Shown in pieces: positions 38,643 through 48,285 of a DNA stretch of 64,000 nucleotides. Every line of letters begins with the position of its first letter. The stretch's first letter is position 1. Made by a program: the position numbers and the translations under genes. This DNA is from Chloroflexota bacterium. Its GTDB lineage: Bacteria > Chloroflexota > Anaerolineae > Promineifilales > Promineifilaceae. The stretch is taken from positions 1 to 64,000 of the forward strand of contig JACTMP010000042.1 in NCBI GenBank assembly GCA_014584575.1. Reading direction: 5' to 3'. A model generated the notes under the pieces. It made no database searches and was not told the DNA's origin. It saw only the letters and a program-made list of their open reading frames with translations.

Positions 38643-38930
38643 CTGCGCCGGTTTGTGGGCCACAATCGCCGCTAATTCCGCCGCCGAAATGTCTGTTTTT
38701 AAGGCCTGCACCAGGATGGCCGGCTTCTGGCCGATTTTGTCCCAGCAGGTTGCCTGGTCGCAAAGGTACGCGCCACGGCCGTTGCGTTTGCCGGTGGGGT
38801 CTACCACCACCCCGGCTTCGGCGTTATGCACAACGCGCGTCAGGCGGCGCTTGTCAAACTTCTGGCGGCAAACCACACAACTGCGCTGCGGGATGTGCCG
38901 GGGGCGCTGTGGCTGTTTTGCTGTCGCCAT
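38622..38930 (-). CDS. rnpM: YlxR/RnpM family RNA-binding protein
   Basis: 102 residues from the ATG at 38930, two bases after the nusA stop. The YlxR signature RSCVVCRQKFDKRRLTRVV and GRGAYLC are intact. The family binds RNA; the Bacillus member modulates RNase P. Its position between nusA and infB is conserved across bacteria. The C-terminal residues (QRVEIGH) are encoded by the repeat at 38579-38642. Confidence 0.92.
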   Translation of the reverse strand: MATAKQPQRPRHIPQRSCVVCRQKFDKRRLTRVVHNAEAGVVVDPTGKRNGRGAYLCDQATCWDKIGQKPAILVQALKTDISAAELAAIVAHKPAQRVEIGH

Positions 38931-38932
38931 CT

Positions 38933-40912
38933 TTAGTAATCGAACTCGTCCCACTCATCGCGGCTGCGGCTGCCTTTGCGTTTGCGTTTGGTGACCACCT
39001 CGCCCGCGTCTTCGTCGAAGATAAGTTCTTTGCCTTTGCGCGCCTTCTTGGATTTCTTCTTGTCGTCCACCACTTCTTCCAATGGTGCAGCGGGGCGGGC
39101 AACCTGGATGGCGGGCTGCTTTTTCTTCGGTTCCACCGCCGGTTGGGGCTGCACCAGAGAGTGGGACAGGTCTTCCAGGGACGGGACGGCTTCTTCGGCC
39201 ACGCCTTCTGCGACCGCGACATCCGCGACCGCGACATCCGCGACCGGCTCTTCTACCACAACGGACGGTTCGGCCATTGCTTCTGCCATTAGTTCGGCTG
39301 CTTCTTCTGCCGATTCAGCTACCACTTCGGCAGCGGCGACTTCCTCTGCTGCAGCAACCGGCGCTTCGGCTTCATCGGCTACGGTAGGTTCGGGTACGGC
39401 CGTTTTTGCTGCTGCCTTGCTCTTTTCATACCGGGACAGGTGTTCTTTGGCCGTTTCCAGGGCCGCGTCGCCTAGCCCCTTGAAGTTGAGGAAGACATGG
39501 TCGCCCATTTCCAGCACCAGCAGCAGATCGCCCACCGTTTCCACGTTGTTATCGAGCAGCAAATTGTGAATACGGCCGGGCAAGTCCAGCGCATCCAACG
39601 GCACCTGCCACTCATTATCGGGCACAGCGCGCCGGGCAACGGCCCGCTTCTTGCGCCAATCTTCATGCTCTACGGCCCGCTCGGCAATAATCCGCCCTTC
39701 CACGCCGCCGACGACCCGGTCGAGGATGTGATAATCTTCGGAAGTGATCGGCCGTCCCGCTTCTTTCTTGGCCAGCACGGCATGGGCTTTTTCAATCAGT
39801 TCGGGATTGGCGCGCAGGTGTTTGTCCACCGCCGGATGATCCAGGTTTTGCAAAGATTCCCCTGCCGCTTCCGTCAGGCTCTTGATGTCAATGCGCCAGC
39901 CGGTCAGTTTGGCGGCCAGGCGGGCGTTTTGCCCTTCGCGGCCAATTGCCAGGGAAAGCTGATCGTCGGGGACAATGACAACGGCCGTTTTCCCTTCGTG
40001 TGGATCATCATCCAAAAAGACGTGGGAGACGCGCGCCGGGCTGAGCGCCTTGGCAATAAAGATGCGCTGGTCATTGTCCCACTCGATCACGTCAATCTTT
40101 TCGTCATTCAGTTCGCGCACGATGCTCTGGATACGCACGCCGCGCATACCCACACACGCGCCCACCGGGTCTACACCGGGCTGGAGCGCCTGCACGGCCA
40201 CTTTTGACCGCTGCCCGGCCTCGCGGGCGATGCTTTTGATCTCAACCTGCCCGTTGTAAATTTCCGGCACTTCCAGTTCCAGCAGGCGGCGCAGCAAGTT
40301 GCGATGGTTGCGGCTGACAAAAATTTGCGGGCCGCGATTGGTGCGGCGCACTTCCAGCACATACACCCGAATTTTGTCGTGTGGGCGGTACCGTTCACGC
40401 GGCACTTGCTGGCTCTTGGGCAGGATCGCTTCCGTGCGCCCCAGGCCAATGGTCAGGTTTTGGCCGCTGATGCTTTGCACGGTGCCGTTCACCAGTTCCC
40501 CTTCACGGCCGGAAAAATCTTCATACAACTGCTCCCGTTCCGCTTCGCGTACTCGTTGCAGCAAGACCTGTTTGGCTGTTTGCGCGGCAATACGGCCGAA
40601 GGCGACGGTGGTGCTGTCTATCATTACCACATCGCCATATTCGGCGGTGGCGTGCCCATTGCGCCGGGCTTCTTCCATAGTCACTTCCGTGCGATGGTCC
40701 AACACATCGTCCACGATCTCTTTTTCGGCCAGGATCGTGGGGTCGCCGGTACGGGGGTCAATTTCCACCACAATGTTTTGCAAATTGCTCACCTGGTTGT
40801 CCCGGCGGTAAGCGGAGACGAGCGCGGTTTTTAGCGCCTCGATCACCTCTTCTCTGGGCAAGCCGCGTGATTCACAAATTTCATTGAAGGCTAACAGGAA
40901 TTCGCTTTTCAT
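38933..40912 (-). CDS. nusA: Transcription factor NusA with long C-terminal extension
   Basis: 659 residues, longer than usual (350-500). NusA N-domain ([20 protein letters not shown]), S1 domain (about 135-200), two KH domains (about 230-370; [19 protein letters not shown] and [12 protein letters not shown]), then a helix-hairpin-helix segment ([20 protein letters not shown], about 430-485) like the alpha-CTD-related repeats of NusA. Residues 490-600 are Ala/Val/Glu-rich, and the end is basic then acidic ([11 protein letters not shown] ... DEWDEFDY). It controls pausing, termination and antitermination. First gene of its operon; a terminator-like hairpin lies about 100 bases upstream. Confidence 0.94.
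   Translation of the reverse strand: MKSEFLLAFNEICESRGLPREEVIEALKTALVSAYRRDNQVSNLQNIVVEIDPRTGDPTILAEKEIVDDVLDHRTEVTMEEARRNGHATAEYGDVVMIDSTTVAFGRIAAQTAKQVLLQRVREAEREQLYEDFSGREGELVNGTVQSISGQNLTIGLGRTEAILPKSQQVPRERYRPHDKIRVYVLEVRRTNRGPQIFVSRNHRNLLRRLLELEVPEIYNGQVEIKSIAREAGQRSKVAVQALQPGVDPVGACVGMRGVRIQSIVRELNDEKIDVIEWDNDQRIFIAKALSPARVSHVFLDDDPHEGKTAVVIVPDDQLSLAIGREGQNARLAAKLTGWRIDIKSLTEAAGESLQNLDHPAVDKHLRANPELIEKAHAVLAKKEAGRPITSEDYHILDRVVGGVEGRIIAERAVEHEDWRKKRAVARRAVPDNEWQVPLDALDLPGRIHNLLLDNNVETVGDLLLVLEMGDHVFLNFKGLGDAALETAKEHLSRYEKSKAAAKTAVPEPTVADEAEAPVAAAEEVAAAEVVAESAEEAAELMAEAMAEPSVVVEEPVADVAVADVAVAEGVAEEAVPSLEDLSHSLVQPQPAVEPKKKQPAIQVARPAAPLEEVVDDKKKSKKARKGKELIFDEDAGEVVTKRKRKGSRSRDEWDEFDY
39210..39245 (-). 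repeat. 15-bp tandem repeat in the NusA extension
   Basis: GCGACCGCGACATCC occurs twice in a row and a third time in part, coding for ADVAV units in the Ala/Val-rich tail. Confidence 0.8.
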
Positions 40913-40943
40913 TGGTTCAAAACCTTATCCATTTTCGCAGCTA

Positions 40944-40994
40944 TGGCCGGTCTTCAGACCGTACCTTGTGGTGGCCCGGTCTGGAGACCGGCCA
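40944..40994. repeat. Palindromic repeat GGCCGGTCTTCAGACC
   Basis: TGGCCGGTCTTCAGACCGTACC faces GGCCCGGTCTGGAGACCGGCCA, two interleaved inverted repeats in the nusA leader region. No second copy in this window. Confidence 0.6.
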
Positions 40995-41010
40995 CAACCA
41001 GTTGACAAAT

Positions 41011-41042
41011 AAAAACAAAAAAAGTGGGGGCTGCCCACTTTG
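41011..41042 (-). terminator. Intrinsic terminator in the nusA leader
   Basis: Read on the minus strand: CAAAGTGGG, loop CAGCC, CCCACTTT, then TTTTTGTTTTT. The 8-bp stem and strong T-tract are those of an intrinsic terminator. It lies about 100 bases before the nusA start and no minus-strand gene lies upstream, so it either attenuates the nusA operon or ends a small RNA. Confidence 0.7.
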
Positions 41043-41188
41043 CGCACATACATCGCTCAACTGAGGCGGGATTATATCACGGCCGTTTGCTTCCCGCAAA
41101 ATGTCTGGGTTAATACATGGTTAAGATTTATACTGCGAAGAGCCTAAATACACCGTTAAACAACTCTTCTCAACTTTAACACTTCAAC

Positions 41189-41300
41189 TGTCATTCCGAG
41201 CGTAGTCTTCGGAGCGAGGAATCTTTCTCCTTGGACGGCGCGGAAGATTCCTTCCTTCGAAAGCCTCAGGACAGGCTGTCGAAGACTCTTCGGAATGACA
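41189..41300. mobile_element. TGTCATTCCGA terminal-inverted-repeat element
   Basis: Begins TGTCATTCCGAGCGTAGTCT and ends AGACTCTTCGGAATGACA, so the ends are inverted copies; inside are further imperfect inverted parts (GGAATCTTTC/GAAGATTCC). This matches a short non-coding repeat common in many bacterial genomes, by recollection. Only one copy in this window. Confidence 0.65.
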
Positions 41301-41492
41301 CGAGAAGGTCCAGATCATTTTGTTAACAGTGTAATAAACTGACAGCTCAAGGATTTTGTGAATAATTGGTGTTGTTGAGTGATAGCCGGGTATTTACCTG
41401 GCATGACAAATGAAACCGTTTGTAGCAGGCGATTCATCACCTTCTGACAGCGCCGAAGCACCGGCTACAAACGATTTTCAGGACAGGATAAC

Positions 41493-42152
41493 ATGAGTTT
41501 GGTAGATGAATTATTGCAGAACAACCGTGATTGGGCGGCGGCCATTAAACAAGAGAGTCCCGACTTTTTCCTGAAGCTGAGTAAACAGCAGAAGCCGTTA
41601 TTCTTTTGGATTGGCTGCTGCGACAGCCGCGTCCCGGCTAACCAGATTATTGGCCTGCTGCCGGGTGAGGTGTTTGTGCATCGTAATATCGCCAACATCG
41701 TCAATAATGCCGATATGAACTGCATTGCGGCGCTGCAATATGCGGTGGATGTGTTGCAGGTGCGGCATGTGATCTTGTGTGGTCATTATGGCTGCGGCGG
41801 GGTGCAGGCGGCGGTGCATGGCGAGGGGCATGGGATGATTGATTACTGGATTTGGGACATCAAGGCGCTGCTTAACCGGCATGAGGCGTTGTTGGCGCAA
41901 ACGCCGGCCGAACGGCTGGCAGATTTGATGTGTGAGGTGAATGTGATTGAGCAGACGTATGAATTGTGCCGCACGAAGGTGATCCGGGAGGCGTGGCAGC
42001 GGGGGCAGCCGGTGCAGGTACATGGCTGGATATATGGGATACATGATGGCCTGCTGCAAGAGGTGATCCCAGAGGTAGACCGGACGGTTGATGTGGAAAC
42101 GGTGTATCAGGCGGCGCTCACGGCCGTGCGCCAAAAATATACTGGCGGTTAA
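41493..42152 (+). CDS. can: Beta-class carbonic anhydrase
   Basis: 219 residues, normal for the family. The zinc ligands are Cys42 and Asp44 in CCDSRVPANQIIG and His98 and Cys101 in CGHYGCGGVQAA, the same numbering as the E. coli Can protein. It interconverts CO2 and bicarbonate in the cytoplasm, supplying bicarbonate for biosynthesis. A ribosome site AGGA lies upstream (AGGACAGGATAACATG). The phospholipase-D-like gene follows 33 bases later, but a functional link is not obvious. Confidence 0.95.
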   Translation: MSLVDELLQNNRDWAAAIKQESPDFFLKLSKQQKPLFFWIGCCDSRVPANQIIGLLPGEVFVHRNIANIVNNADMNCIAALQYAVDVLQVRHVILCGHYGCGGVQAAVHGEGHGMIDYWIWDIKALLNRHEALLAQTPAERLADLMCEVNVIEQTYELCRTKVIREAWQRGQPVQVHGWIYGIHDGLLQEVIPEVDRTVDVETVYQAALTAVRQKYTGG

Positions 42153-42185
42153 GAAGACCTGGTAAGGTGACAAGGAGATAAGCCC

Positions 42186-43256
42186 ATGCGAAAAATGATT
42201 TCCGTTTTAGTTTTGTGGAGTGCGGTGTTATTCACGGCCGTTGCCTGTGACGATCTGCTCCCTGCCATTGATTCCCCGCCCATTGTGGACAGTGGCAGCG
42301 GCGATTGGTACCAAATCTACTTCACCAACCCCACCTGCCCGCCAGAGAATCAGCGGCAGGGTGGCCTGGATGAAATCATTGCTGCCGATCTATTGGAGGC
42401 GCAGTTACAGGTAGATGTGGCCGTCTTCGACCTTGACGCCCTGCCAATCGTTAATGCCCTGATTGAGTTAAGACAACGCGGCGTGGCAGTACGGGTGGTG
42501 ACAGATACAGACCATGCCGACCAGAGCAGTATCAACCGGCTGCGGCGCAACGGCATCAGCGTGGTGGAGGATGACCGTTCGGCGTTTATGCACAACAAGT
42601 TTATTGTCATTGACGGCCGTTACACCTGGATGGGTTCCACCAACTTTACCACCAACGACATCTACTGCTACAACAATAACCTGGTGCGTATTGATTCAGC
42701 GCATTTGGCCGCCAATTACCGCGCCGAGATGGACGAGATGTATAACGACCGTAAATTTGGCCCCACCTCGCCCGCCGCAACCCCCAACGAAAAACTGACC
42801 ATTGGCGGCGTTCAGGTAGAAAATTACTTTGCTTCCGAAACAAAAGTAGCGCCCATCATTGGCCGCCTGGTGAGTCAGGCGCAAAACGACATCAAATTCA
42901 TGGCCTTTTCCTTCACCCATGAAGATATTGGCGAGGCGATGATTGACCGCGCCCTGGCCGACGTCAATGTGCAGGGCGTCTTTGAAACCACCGGCTCCCA
43001 AACAGAATTCAGCTATTATGGCGATATGCTCAGCGAACGGCTGCCCAATTTACAGGTGCGGCAGGACGGCAACCCGCGTCTGATGCACCATAAAGTGATT
43101 ATCATTGACGGCCGTACCACCATCTTCGGCTCCTTCAACTTCACCGGTAACGCCAACAACAACAATGACGAAAACGTCCTCATCGTCCACGACCCCACCT
43201 TTGCCAGTTACTTCCTGGCCGAATTCGAGGCAGTGTGGAATGAGGCCAAGCAGTGA
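42186..43256 (+). CDS. Phospholipase-D-like lipoprotein with two HKD motifs
   Basis: 356 residues. A short lipoprotein-type signal (LVLWSAVLFTAVAC, Cys at about 21), then two PLD half-domains with HNKFIVIDGRYTWMGSTNF and HHKVIIIDGRTTIFGSFNF, both complete HxKxxxxD motifs. The arrangement (one domain pair, about 35 kDa, exported) is that of PLD-family nucleases and cardiolipin-synthase relatives; an exported nuclease is my favoured guess because a large secreted endonuclease is encoded next. AAGGAG precedes the ATG. Confidence 0.87.
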   Translation: MRKMISVLVLWSAVLFTAVACDDLLPAIDSPPIVDSGSGDWYQIYFTNPTCPPENQRQGGLDEIIAADLLEAQLQVDVAVFDLDALPIVNALIELRQRGVAVRVVTDTDHADQSSINRLRRNGISVVEDDRSAFMHNKFIVIDGRYTWMGSTNFTTNDIYCYNNNLVRIDSAHLAANYRAEMDEMYNDRKFGPTSPAATPNEKLTIGGVQVENYFASETKVAPIIGRLVSQAQNDIKFMAFSFTHEDIGEAMIDRALADVNVQGVFETTGSQTEFSYYGDMLSERLPNLQVRQDGNPRLMHHKVIIIDGRTTIFGSFNFTGNANNNNDENVLIVHDPTFASYFLAEFEAVWNEAKQ

Positions 43257-43521
43257 GAGGGGCACGGCCGTAAGGCCGCTGCCGGGGGAGTACCAAAGTC
43301 CTATTTGTTTGTTGCCTGCCCGCAGTAACGGCGCTAAAATCACCCCTGTTTTACAGGCAAGGTTCATTGCATCTCATCCGTGTGACCTTTGCTTACCTCT
43401 AATATCGTGATCCCATTCAGGTATGGCTGGATGACGCCCGCATCGGCGCAACGGCCGTCTGACAAAATGGCGAGAACCCCCATCAATTGAATCAGTATTA
43501 CAGTTAGTAAGGAGACGTTCC

Positions 43522-46500
43522 ATGACATCTAGTGTGAAAAGAGTTTTGGTATACGGCCGTTTTTTGCTGGCCCTCGTTCTTATCCTTGTATTAACCGGGC
43601 TGTTGACCACTGCCTTGCCTGTCCGGGCTGAGGGAACGGTTGACCTGACAACCTTGGGTGTGCCCTACACCGAAGACTTCAACTCCCTGGCAAATAGCGG
43701 CACATCCAGTACAGTCCCGAATGGCTGGCATTTTGTCGAAACGGGTACAAACGCAAACACCATATACACGGCCGGTACCGGTTCTAGCAATACCGGCGAT
43801 ACCTACAGCTTTGGCGCCAGCGGTAGTTCGGAGCGCGCCTTTGGTGGACTTCTCAGCGGCAGCCTGGTTCCCGCCATTGGCGCCAGCTTTACCAATAATA
43901 CCGGCGCCACTATTAACGAGATCACTATCACCTACACCGGTGAACAGTGGCGTCTGGGCGCCACCGGCCGCACGGATCGGTTAGACTTCCAGATGAGCAC
44001 CGACGCCACCAGCCTGACTAACGGTACGTGGGCTGATCACGATGCCCTGGACTTCAACGGGCCTGTTTCCACGGGAACGACTGGCGCGCTGGATGGCAAT
44101 GCCGAAGCTAATCGTACCCAGATAAGCCACACAATCACGGAACTGAATATCGCCAATGGCGCTACCTTTTGGATCCGGTGGACGGACTTTAATGCGTCCG
44201 GGGCTGACGATGGCCTGGCAATAGATGACTTTTCCCTTACGCCAACGGGAGAAGCGGTGATCAACGACCCGGTCATCAATGAATTTTCCGCCAGCACCGC
44301 AGGTACCGATGTGGAATACGTGGAAATCTATGGCGACCCAAACACCGATTATTCTGACTATACCATTCTGGAAATTGAGGGCGACAGCGGCGCTGCCGCC
44401 GGGACAGTGGATGAGGTGATTGCCCTGGGAATCACCGATGCCAATGGTCTCTATCTGGTCAATTTGCCGGCCAATGCCCTGGAAAATGGCACCATTACGT
44501 TGTTGCTTGTCAAAAACTTTACCGGCGCACTCAATACTGATCTGGATACAAACGATGATGGGATTTTCGATGTGACCCCATGGGAAGCCATTGTAGATTC
44601 GGTAGCAGTAAATGATGGCGGTGCGGGGGACGTGACTTATGGTGTGCCTGTACTGGGCGTCGCTTACGATGGCCTGCCCTTTGCCCCCGGCGGTGCATCT
44701 CGGATCCCGGATGGCTTTGACACCGATTCTGCCAGCGATTGGGTACGCAACGACTTTGACCTGGCGGGCATTCCCGGTTTTGATGGTACACCCGTAGTTG
44801 GTGAAGCCTACAACACGCCGGGAGCATTGAACCAGGTGGTGATGCCGCCGACGCCGCAATTGGTGATCAACGAAATTGATTACGACCAGCCGGGGACGGA
44901 TACGGCCGAATTCATTGAAATCAAGAATAACAGCCCCTTTGCCGTTTCCCTCGATGGGTGGGTGCTAGAATTGGTCAACGGCAACGCCGGCGGGGCGGTG
45001 ATCTACCAGACAATCACGTTGCCGGCTGTGGATCTGGCGGCCGGCGCTTACTTCGTTGTCTGTGGCGACGCGGCCAACGTTCCTAATTGTGACCTCGACG
45101 TGACGCCAGATAGCAACTTGATTCAAAATGGCGCACCCGATGCCGTTGGGTTGCGTTTCAACGGCAACTTGATGGATGCCGTAAGTTATGAAGGTAACAC
45201 CGGCGCGCCGTACACCGAAGGTTCCGGCGTGGGACTGGAAGATGACGGCGTCGGCGTGTTTAGTATCGCTCGTTGCGCGGATGGCGTGGATACCGACCAG
45301 AACAATGTGGACTTCGCGGTCACGGCCGTTACTCCTGGCGCTGCCAATGCCTGCGTGGATGCTGCGCCTTTTGTGGCCAGTACCTTCCCCATTGATGGCG
45401 CGGCCGATTTTCCGGCAAGCGGCGACCTGACTGTCAATTTTAGCGAACCGGTTGACGTGGCGGGGGCATGGTTTGATCTGACCTGTTCCGTGAGTGGGGC
45501 GGTGTCTACGGCCGTGAGTGGCGGCCCCACCTCCTTCACCCTGAATCCAGACAACGACCTGGTTGCCGGCGAAACCTGTACCCTGACCATTTTTGCGGCT
45601 AACGTTTCCGACCAAGACGCCAATGACCCACCCGACAATATGGAAGCAGATTTCACAATGAGCTTCACGACCCTGGATGTCTGCTCCCTGGCCTACACAC
45701 CCATTTACGCCATTCAGGGCAGCGGGCCGGTCGCCGCCATCACCGGCCCGGTCACAACGCAAGGTGTGGTGGTCGGCGATTACGAAGGGCCATCGCCTAC
45801 GTTGCGTGGCTTTTACATCCAAGACCTGGCAGGCGACGGCGACCCGGCAACCTCTGATGGCATCTTTGTCTTTAACTTCGACAATAACAACGTGAGCCTG
45901 GGGCAGGTAGTGCGTGTCACCGGTACGGCCGGCGAGTTCCAGGATCAGACGCAAATCAGCAGCGTAACTTCTATCGCCCAGTGTGGCACGGGCAGCGTGG
46001 AACCGGTGGACGTGACCATGCCCTTCCCCAGCGCCGATTACCTGGAGCGGTATGAAGGCATGTTAGTGCGCTTCCCGCAAACCCTGTACGTCACCGAACA
46101 TTTCCAACTGGGTCGTTTTGGCCAGGTGGTGATGTCTGCGGACGGCCGTCTGGCCCAGCCCACCAACGTCGTTGCCCCCGGCGCGCCTGCCCTGGCGCTG
46201 CAAGCGGCCAACAACCTGAACCGCCTCATCGTGGATGATGCACTGCAAAATCAGAACCCAGACCCGATCCTGTTCGGGCGCAGCGGCAATCCGTTGACGG
46301 CGGCCAACACCCTGCGCGGCGGCGACACGGCTACCGGCATGGTGGGCGTGCTCACCTATACCTGGGCTGGCAACGCCGCCAGTGGTAACGCCTACCGGCT
46401 GCGCCCGATCAATGCGCTCAATGGCGGCGTGCCGCCGTTCGTGGCGGCCAATCCGCGCCCAGAAACACCCACCGATGTGGGCGGTTCGGTCAGAGTGGCC

Positions 46501-48075
46501 GGGTTAAACCTGCTCAACTACTTCAACACGTTTAGCGGCTGCACCAACGGCGTGGGTGGCACACCTACTGATTGCCGGGGGGCGGAAAATCTGACAGAGT
46601 TTAACCGCCAATGGCCCAAGACAGTGGCGGCGATCATTGGCCTGGATGCTGATGTGCTGGGCGTCATCGAGATAGAAAACGACGGTTATGGGCCAACCAG
46701 CGCCATGCAAGACCTGGTAGACCGGTTGAACGCCGCCAGCGCGCCCGGTACGTATGCCCTCATTGATGTAGACGCCGCCACAGGCGAGGTGAATGCCCTG
46801 GGCGTGGATGCCATTAAGGTGGGTCTCATTTACCAACCGGCCAACGTGACGCCGGTTGGGCAAACGGCCGTGCTCAACAGCATTGAATTTGTCAATGGTG
46901 GTGACGGCGCCTTGCGGAATCGCCCGTCGCTCACCCAGGCCTTTGCCCAAAACAGCAATGGCGCGGTTTTCATCGTCAACGTCAACCATCTCAAGAGCAA
47001 AGGCAGCGCCTGTGATGTCCCCGACGCCGGGGATGGGCAGGGCAACTGTAACATTGTGCGCACCAACGCCGCCAACGCGCTCATGGCCTGGCTGGCAACC
47101 GACCCGACGGGCACAGGCGACCCGGATGTGTTGATCATCGGTGACCTGAACGCTTACGCCAAAGAAGACCCCATTACGGCCGTCCTCAATGCCGGGTACG
47201 TCAATCTGATTGAGTCGCTGCTCGGCCCGGATGCCTATTCCTACGTCTTCGATGGACAATGGGGCTATCTGGATCACGCCCTGGCTTCGGCCAGCCTGTT
47301 TGCACAGGTGGCGGGTATCACCGAGTGGCACATCAATGCCGATGAGCCGAGTGTGTTGGACTACAACACCAACTTTAAGAGCGCCGGACAGCTTGTCAGC
47401 CTCTATGCCCCGGATCAGTTCCGCGTCTCTGACCATGACCCGATTCTGATCGGTCTGGATTTGAATGCGCCGCCGACGGTGGATGCGGGTGGCCCATACA
47501 TGGTGGTGGAAGGTGGTTCGGTACTGGTCACGGCCGTTGGCTCTGACCCTGATGGTAATGCGTTGACCTACGAATGGGACCTGGATAACGACGGCGTGTT
47601 TGAAACGGCCGGGCAGAGCGCCACCTTCTCTGCCGCTTTGCTCGTTGCTCCCGGCAGTTACACCATCGTCGCCCGTGTCACCGACAGCGGTGGGTTGACA
47701 GCTACTGCTCAGGCAACGGTGTCCGTTATCTATGACTTCGCCGGTTTCTTCAGCCCAGTGGAAAATCCGCCTACGCTCAATGTGGTTAACGCCGGCAGGG
47801 CCGTGCCGCTGAAATTTAGCCTGAATGGGGATAAGGGATTAAACATCCTGGCCGCTGTTCCCACTTCAGTGGGAATTGCCTGTGACACGGGCAGCCCGCA
47901 GAATGATGTGGAAGAGACCATCAATTCTGGCAACAGCAACCTGAACTATAAACCAGAGACGGGCATATACACTTATGTATGGAAGACGCAGCGGTCATGG
48001 CAAAATACCTGCCGCCAGTTTACGTTGCAGCTAAACGATGGCACCGTTCACGTGGCGAACTTCTACTTCCAGTAA
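43522..48075 (+). CDS. Large exported ExeM/NucH-type endonuclease with Lamin-tail and PKD domains
   Basis: 1517 residues. Signal peptide (LLALVLILVLTGLLTTALPV), an N-terminal beta domain, two Lamin-tail domains (about 250-440, 450-600), a Big_5-like domain (about 610-720), a DNA-binding OB-like region (about 725-970), then an endonuclease/exonuclease/phosphatase domain (about 990-1313). The catalytic pieces are LGVIEIENDGYG, VNVNHLKSKGSACD, IIGDLNAYAKEDP, YLDHALAS and SDHDPILIG. A PKD domain and a KFSLNGDKGL end domain follow. It probably degrades extracellular DNA for nutrients or matrix remodelling. AAGGAG precedes the ATG; a terminator follows the stop. Confidence 0.9.
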   Translation: MTSSVKRVLVYGRFLLALVLILVLTGLLTTALPVRAEGTVDLTTLGVPYTEDFNSLANSGTSSTVPNGWHFVETGTNANTIYTAGTGSSNTGDTYSFGASGSSERAFGGLLSGSLVPAIGASFTNNTGATINEITITYTGEQWRLGATGRTDRLDFQMSTDATSLTNGTWADHDALDFNGPVSTGTTGALDGNAEANRTQISHTITELNIANGATFWIRWTDFNASGADDGLAIDDFSLTPTGEAVINDPVINEFSASTAGTDVEYVEIYGDPNTDYSDYTILEIEGDSGAAAGTVDEVIALGITDANGLYLVNLPANALENGTITLLLVKNFTGALNTDLDTNDDGIFDVTPWEAIVDSVAVNDGGAGDVTYGVPVLGVAYDGLPFAPGGASRIPDGFDTDSASDWVRNDFDLAGIPGFDGTPVVGEAYNTPGALNQVVMPPTPQLVINEIDYDQPGTDTAEFIEIKNNSPFAVSLDGWVLELVNGNAGGAVIYQTITLPAVDLAAGAYFVVCGDAANVPNCDLDVTPDSNLIQNGAPDAVGLRFNGNLMDAVSYEGNTGAPYTEGSGVGLEDDGVGVFSIARCADGVDTDQNNVDFAVTAVTPGAANACVDAAPFVASTFPIDGAADFPASGDLTVNFSEPVDVAGAWFDLTCSVSGAVSTAVSGGPTSFTLNPDNDLVAGETCTLTIFAANVSDQDANDPPDNMEADFTMSFTTLDVCSLAYTPIYAIQGSGPVAAITGPVTTQGVVVGDYEGPSPTLRGFYIQDLAGDGDPATSDGIFVFNFDNNNVSLGQVVRVTGTAGEFQDQTQISSVTSIAQCGTGSVEPVDVTMPFPSADYLERYEGMLVRFPQTLYVTEHFQLGRFGQVVMSADGRLAQPTNVVAPGAPALALQAANNLNRLIVDDALQNQNPDPILFGRSGNPLTAANTLRGGDTATGMVGVLTYTWAGNAASGNAYRLRPINALNGGVPPFVAANPRPETPTDVGGSVRVAGLNLLNYFNTFSGCTNGVGGTPTDCRGAENLTEFNRQWPKTVAAIIGLDADVLGVIEIENDGYGPTSAMQDLVDRLNAASAPGTYALIDVDAATGEVNALGVDAIKVGLIYQPANVTPVGQTAVLNSIEFVNGGDGALRNRPSLTQAFAQNSNGAVFIVNVNHLKSKGSACDVPDAGDGQGNCNIVRTNAANALMAWLATDPTGTGDPDVLIIGDLNAYAKEDPITAVLNAGYVNLIESLLGPDAYSYVFDGQWGYLDHALASASLFAQVAGITEWHINADEPSVLDYNTNFKSAGQLVSLYAPDQFRVSDHDPILIGLDLNAPPTVDAGGPYMVVEGGSVLVTAVGSDPDGNALTYEWDLDNDGVFETAGQSATFSAALLVAPGSYTIVARVTDSGGLTATAQATVSVIYDFAGFFSPVENPPTLNVVNAGRAVPLKFSLNGDKGLNILAAVPTSVGIACDTGSPQNDVEETINSGNSNLNYKPETGIYTYVWKTQRSWQNTCRQFTLQLNDGTVHVANFYFQ

Positions 48076-48108
48076 ACCAACATAGGCGTTTACGCCATTA
48101 GCGTTTGA

Positions 48109-48144
48109 GAGGCGGCAAGGGCAAACCTTTGCCGCCTCTTTTTT
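48109..48144 (+). terminator. Intrinsic terminator after the exported nuclease
   Basis: GAGGCGGCAAGG, loop GCAAA, CCTTTGCCGCCTC and a run of six T. One unpaired base in the stem. It lies 34 bases after the stop codon. Confidence 0.9.
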
Positions 48145-48285
48145 GTGGGCAGATGGGCGCTGACAATATGACGGCCGTCTGAGATTCCCCTTAATTTTCC
48201 TGCCCCTTTGCCCCAAAGGGGTATAATGCGCCCTTGTTATGGTAAAAACGATGACGGATAACCGATTGCCCAATACAGGATAGAT

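Larger units (their letters stand above)
40913..41492. other. Gene-free region between nusA and the carbonic anhydrase gene
   Basis: 580 bases with no coding potential on either strand. It holds a palindromic repeat (40944-40994), a minus-strand terminator-like hairpin (41019-41041), a TIR-bearing repeat (41189-41300), and presumably the two divergent promoters, which I cannot place. Confidence 0.6.

Noticed and set aside
37509..38675. 388-codon open frame on the plus strand
   Set aside because: It lies wholly opposite infB and rnpM, which have clear family motifs; its His/Gly/Arg-rich composition is that of a GC-rich antisense shadow.
40944..41300. tRNA or small structured RNA gene upstream of nusA (as metY in E. 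coli)
   Set aside because: The hairpins do not form a cloverleaf and no T-loop (GGTTCRAAYCC) is visible.
46504..47436. 310-codon minus-strand frame
   Set aside because: Opposite the nuclease domain of the exported endonuclease; no motif, no ribosome site.
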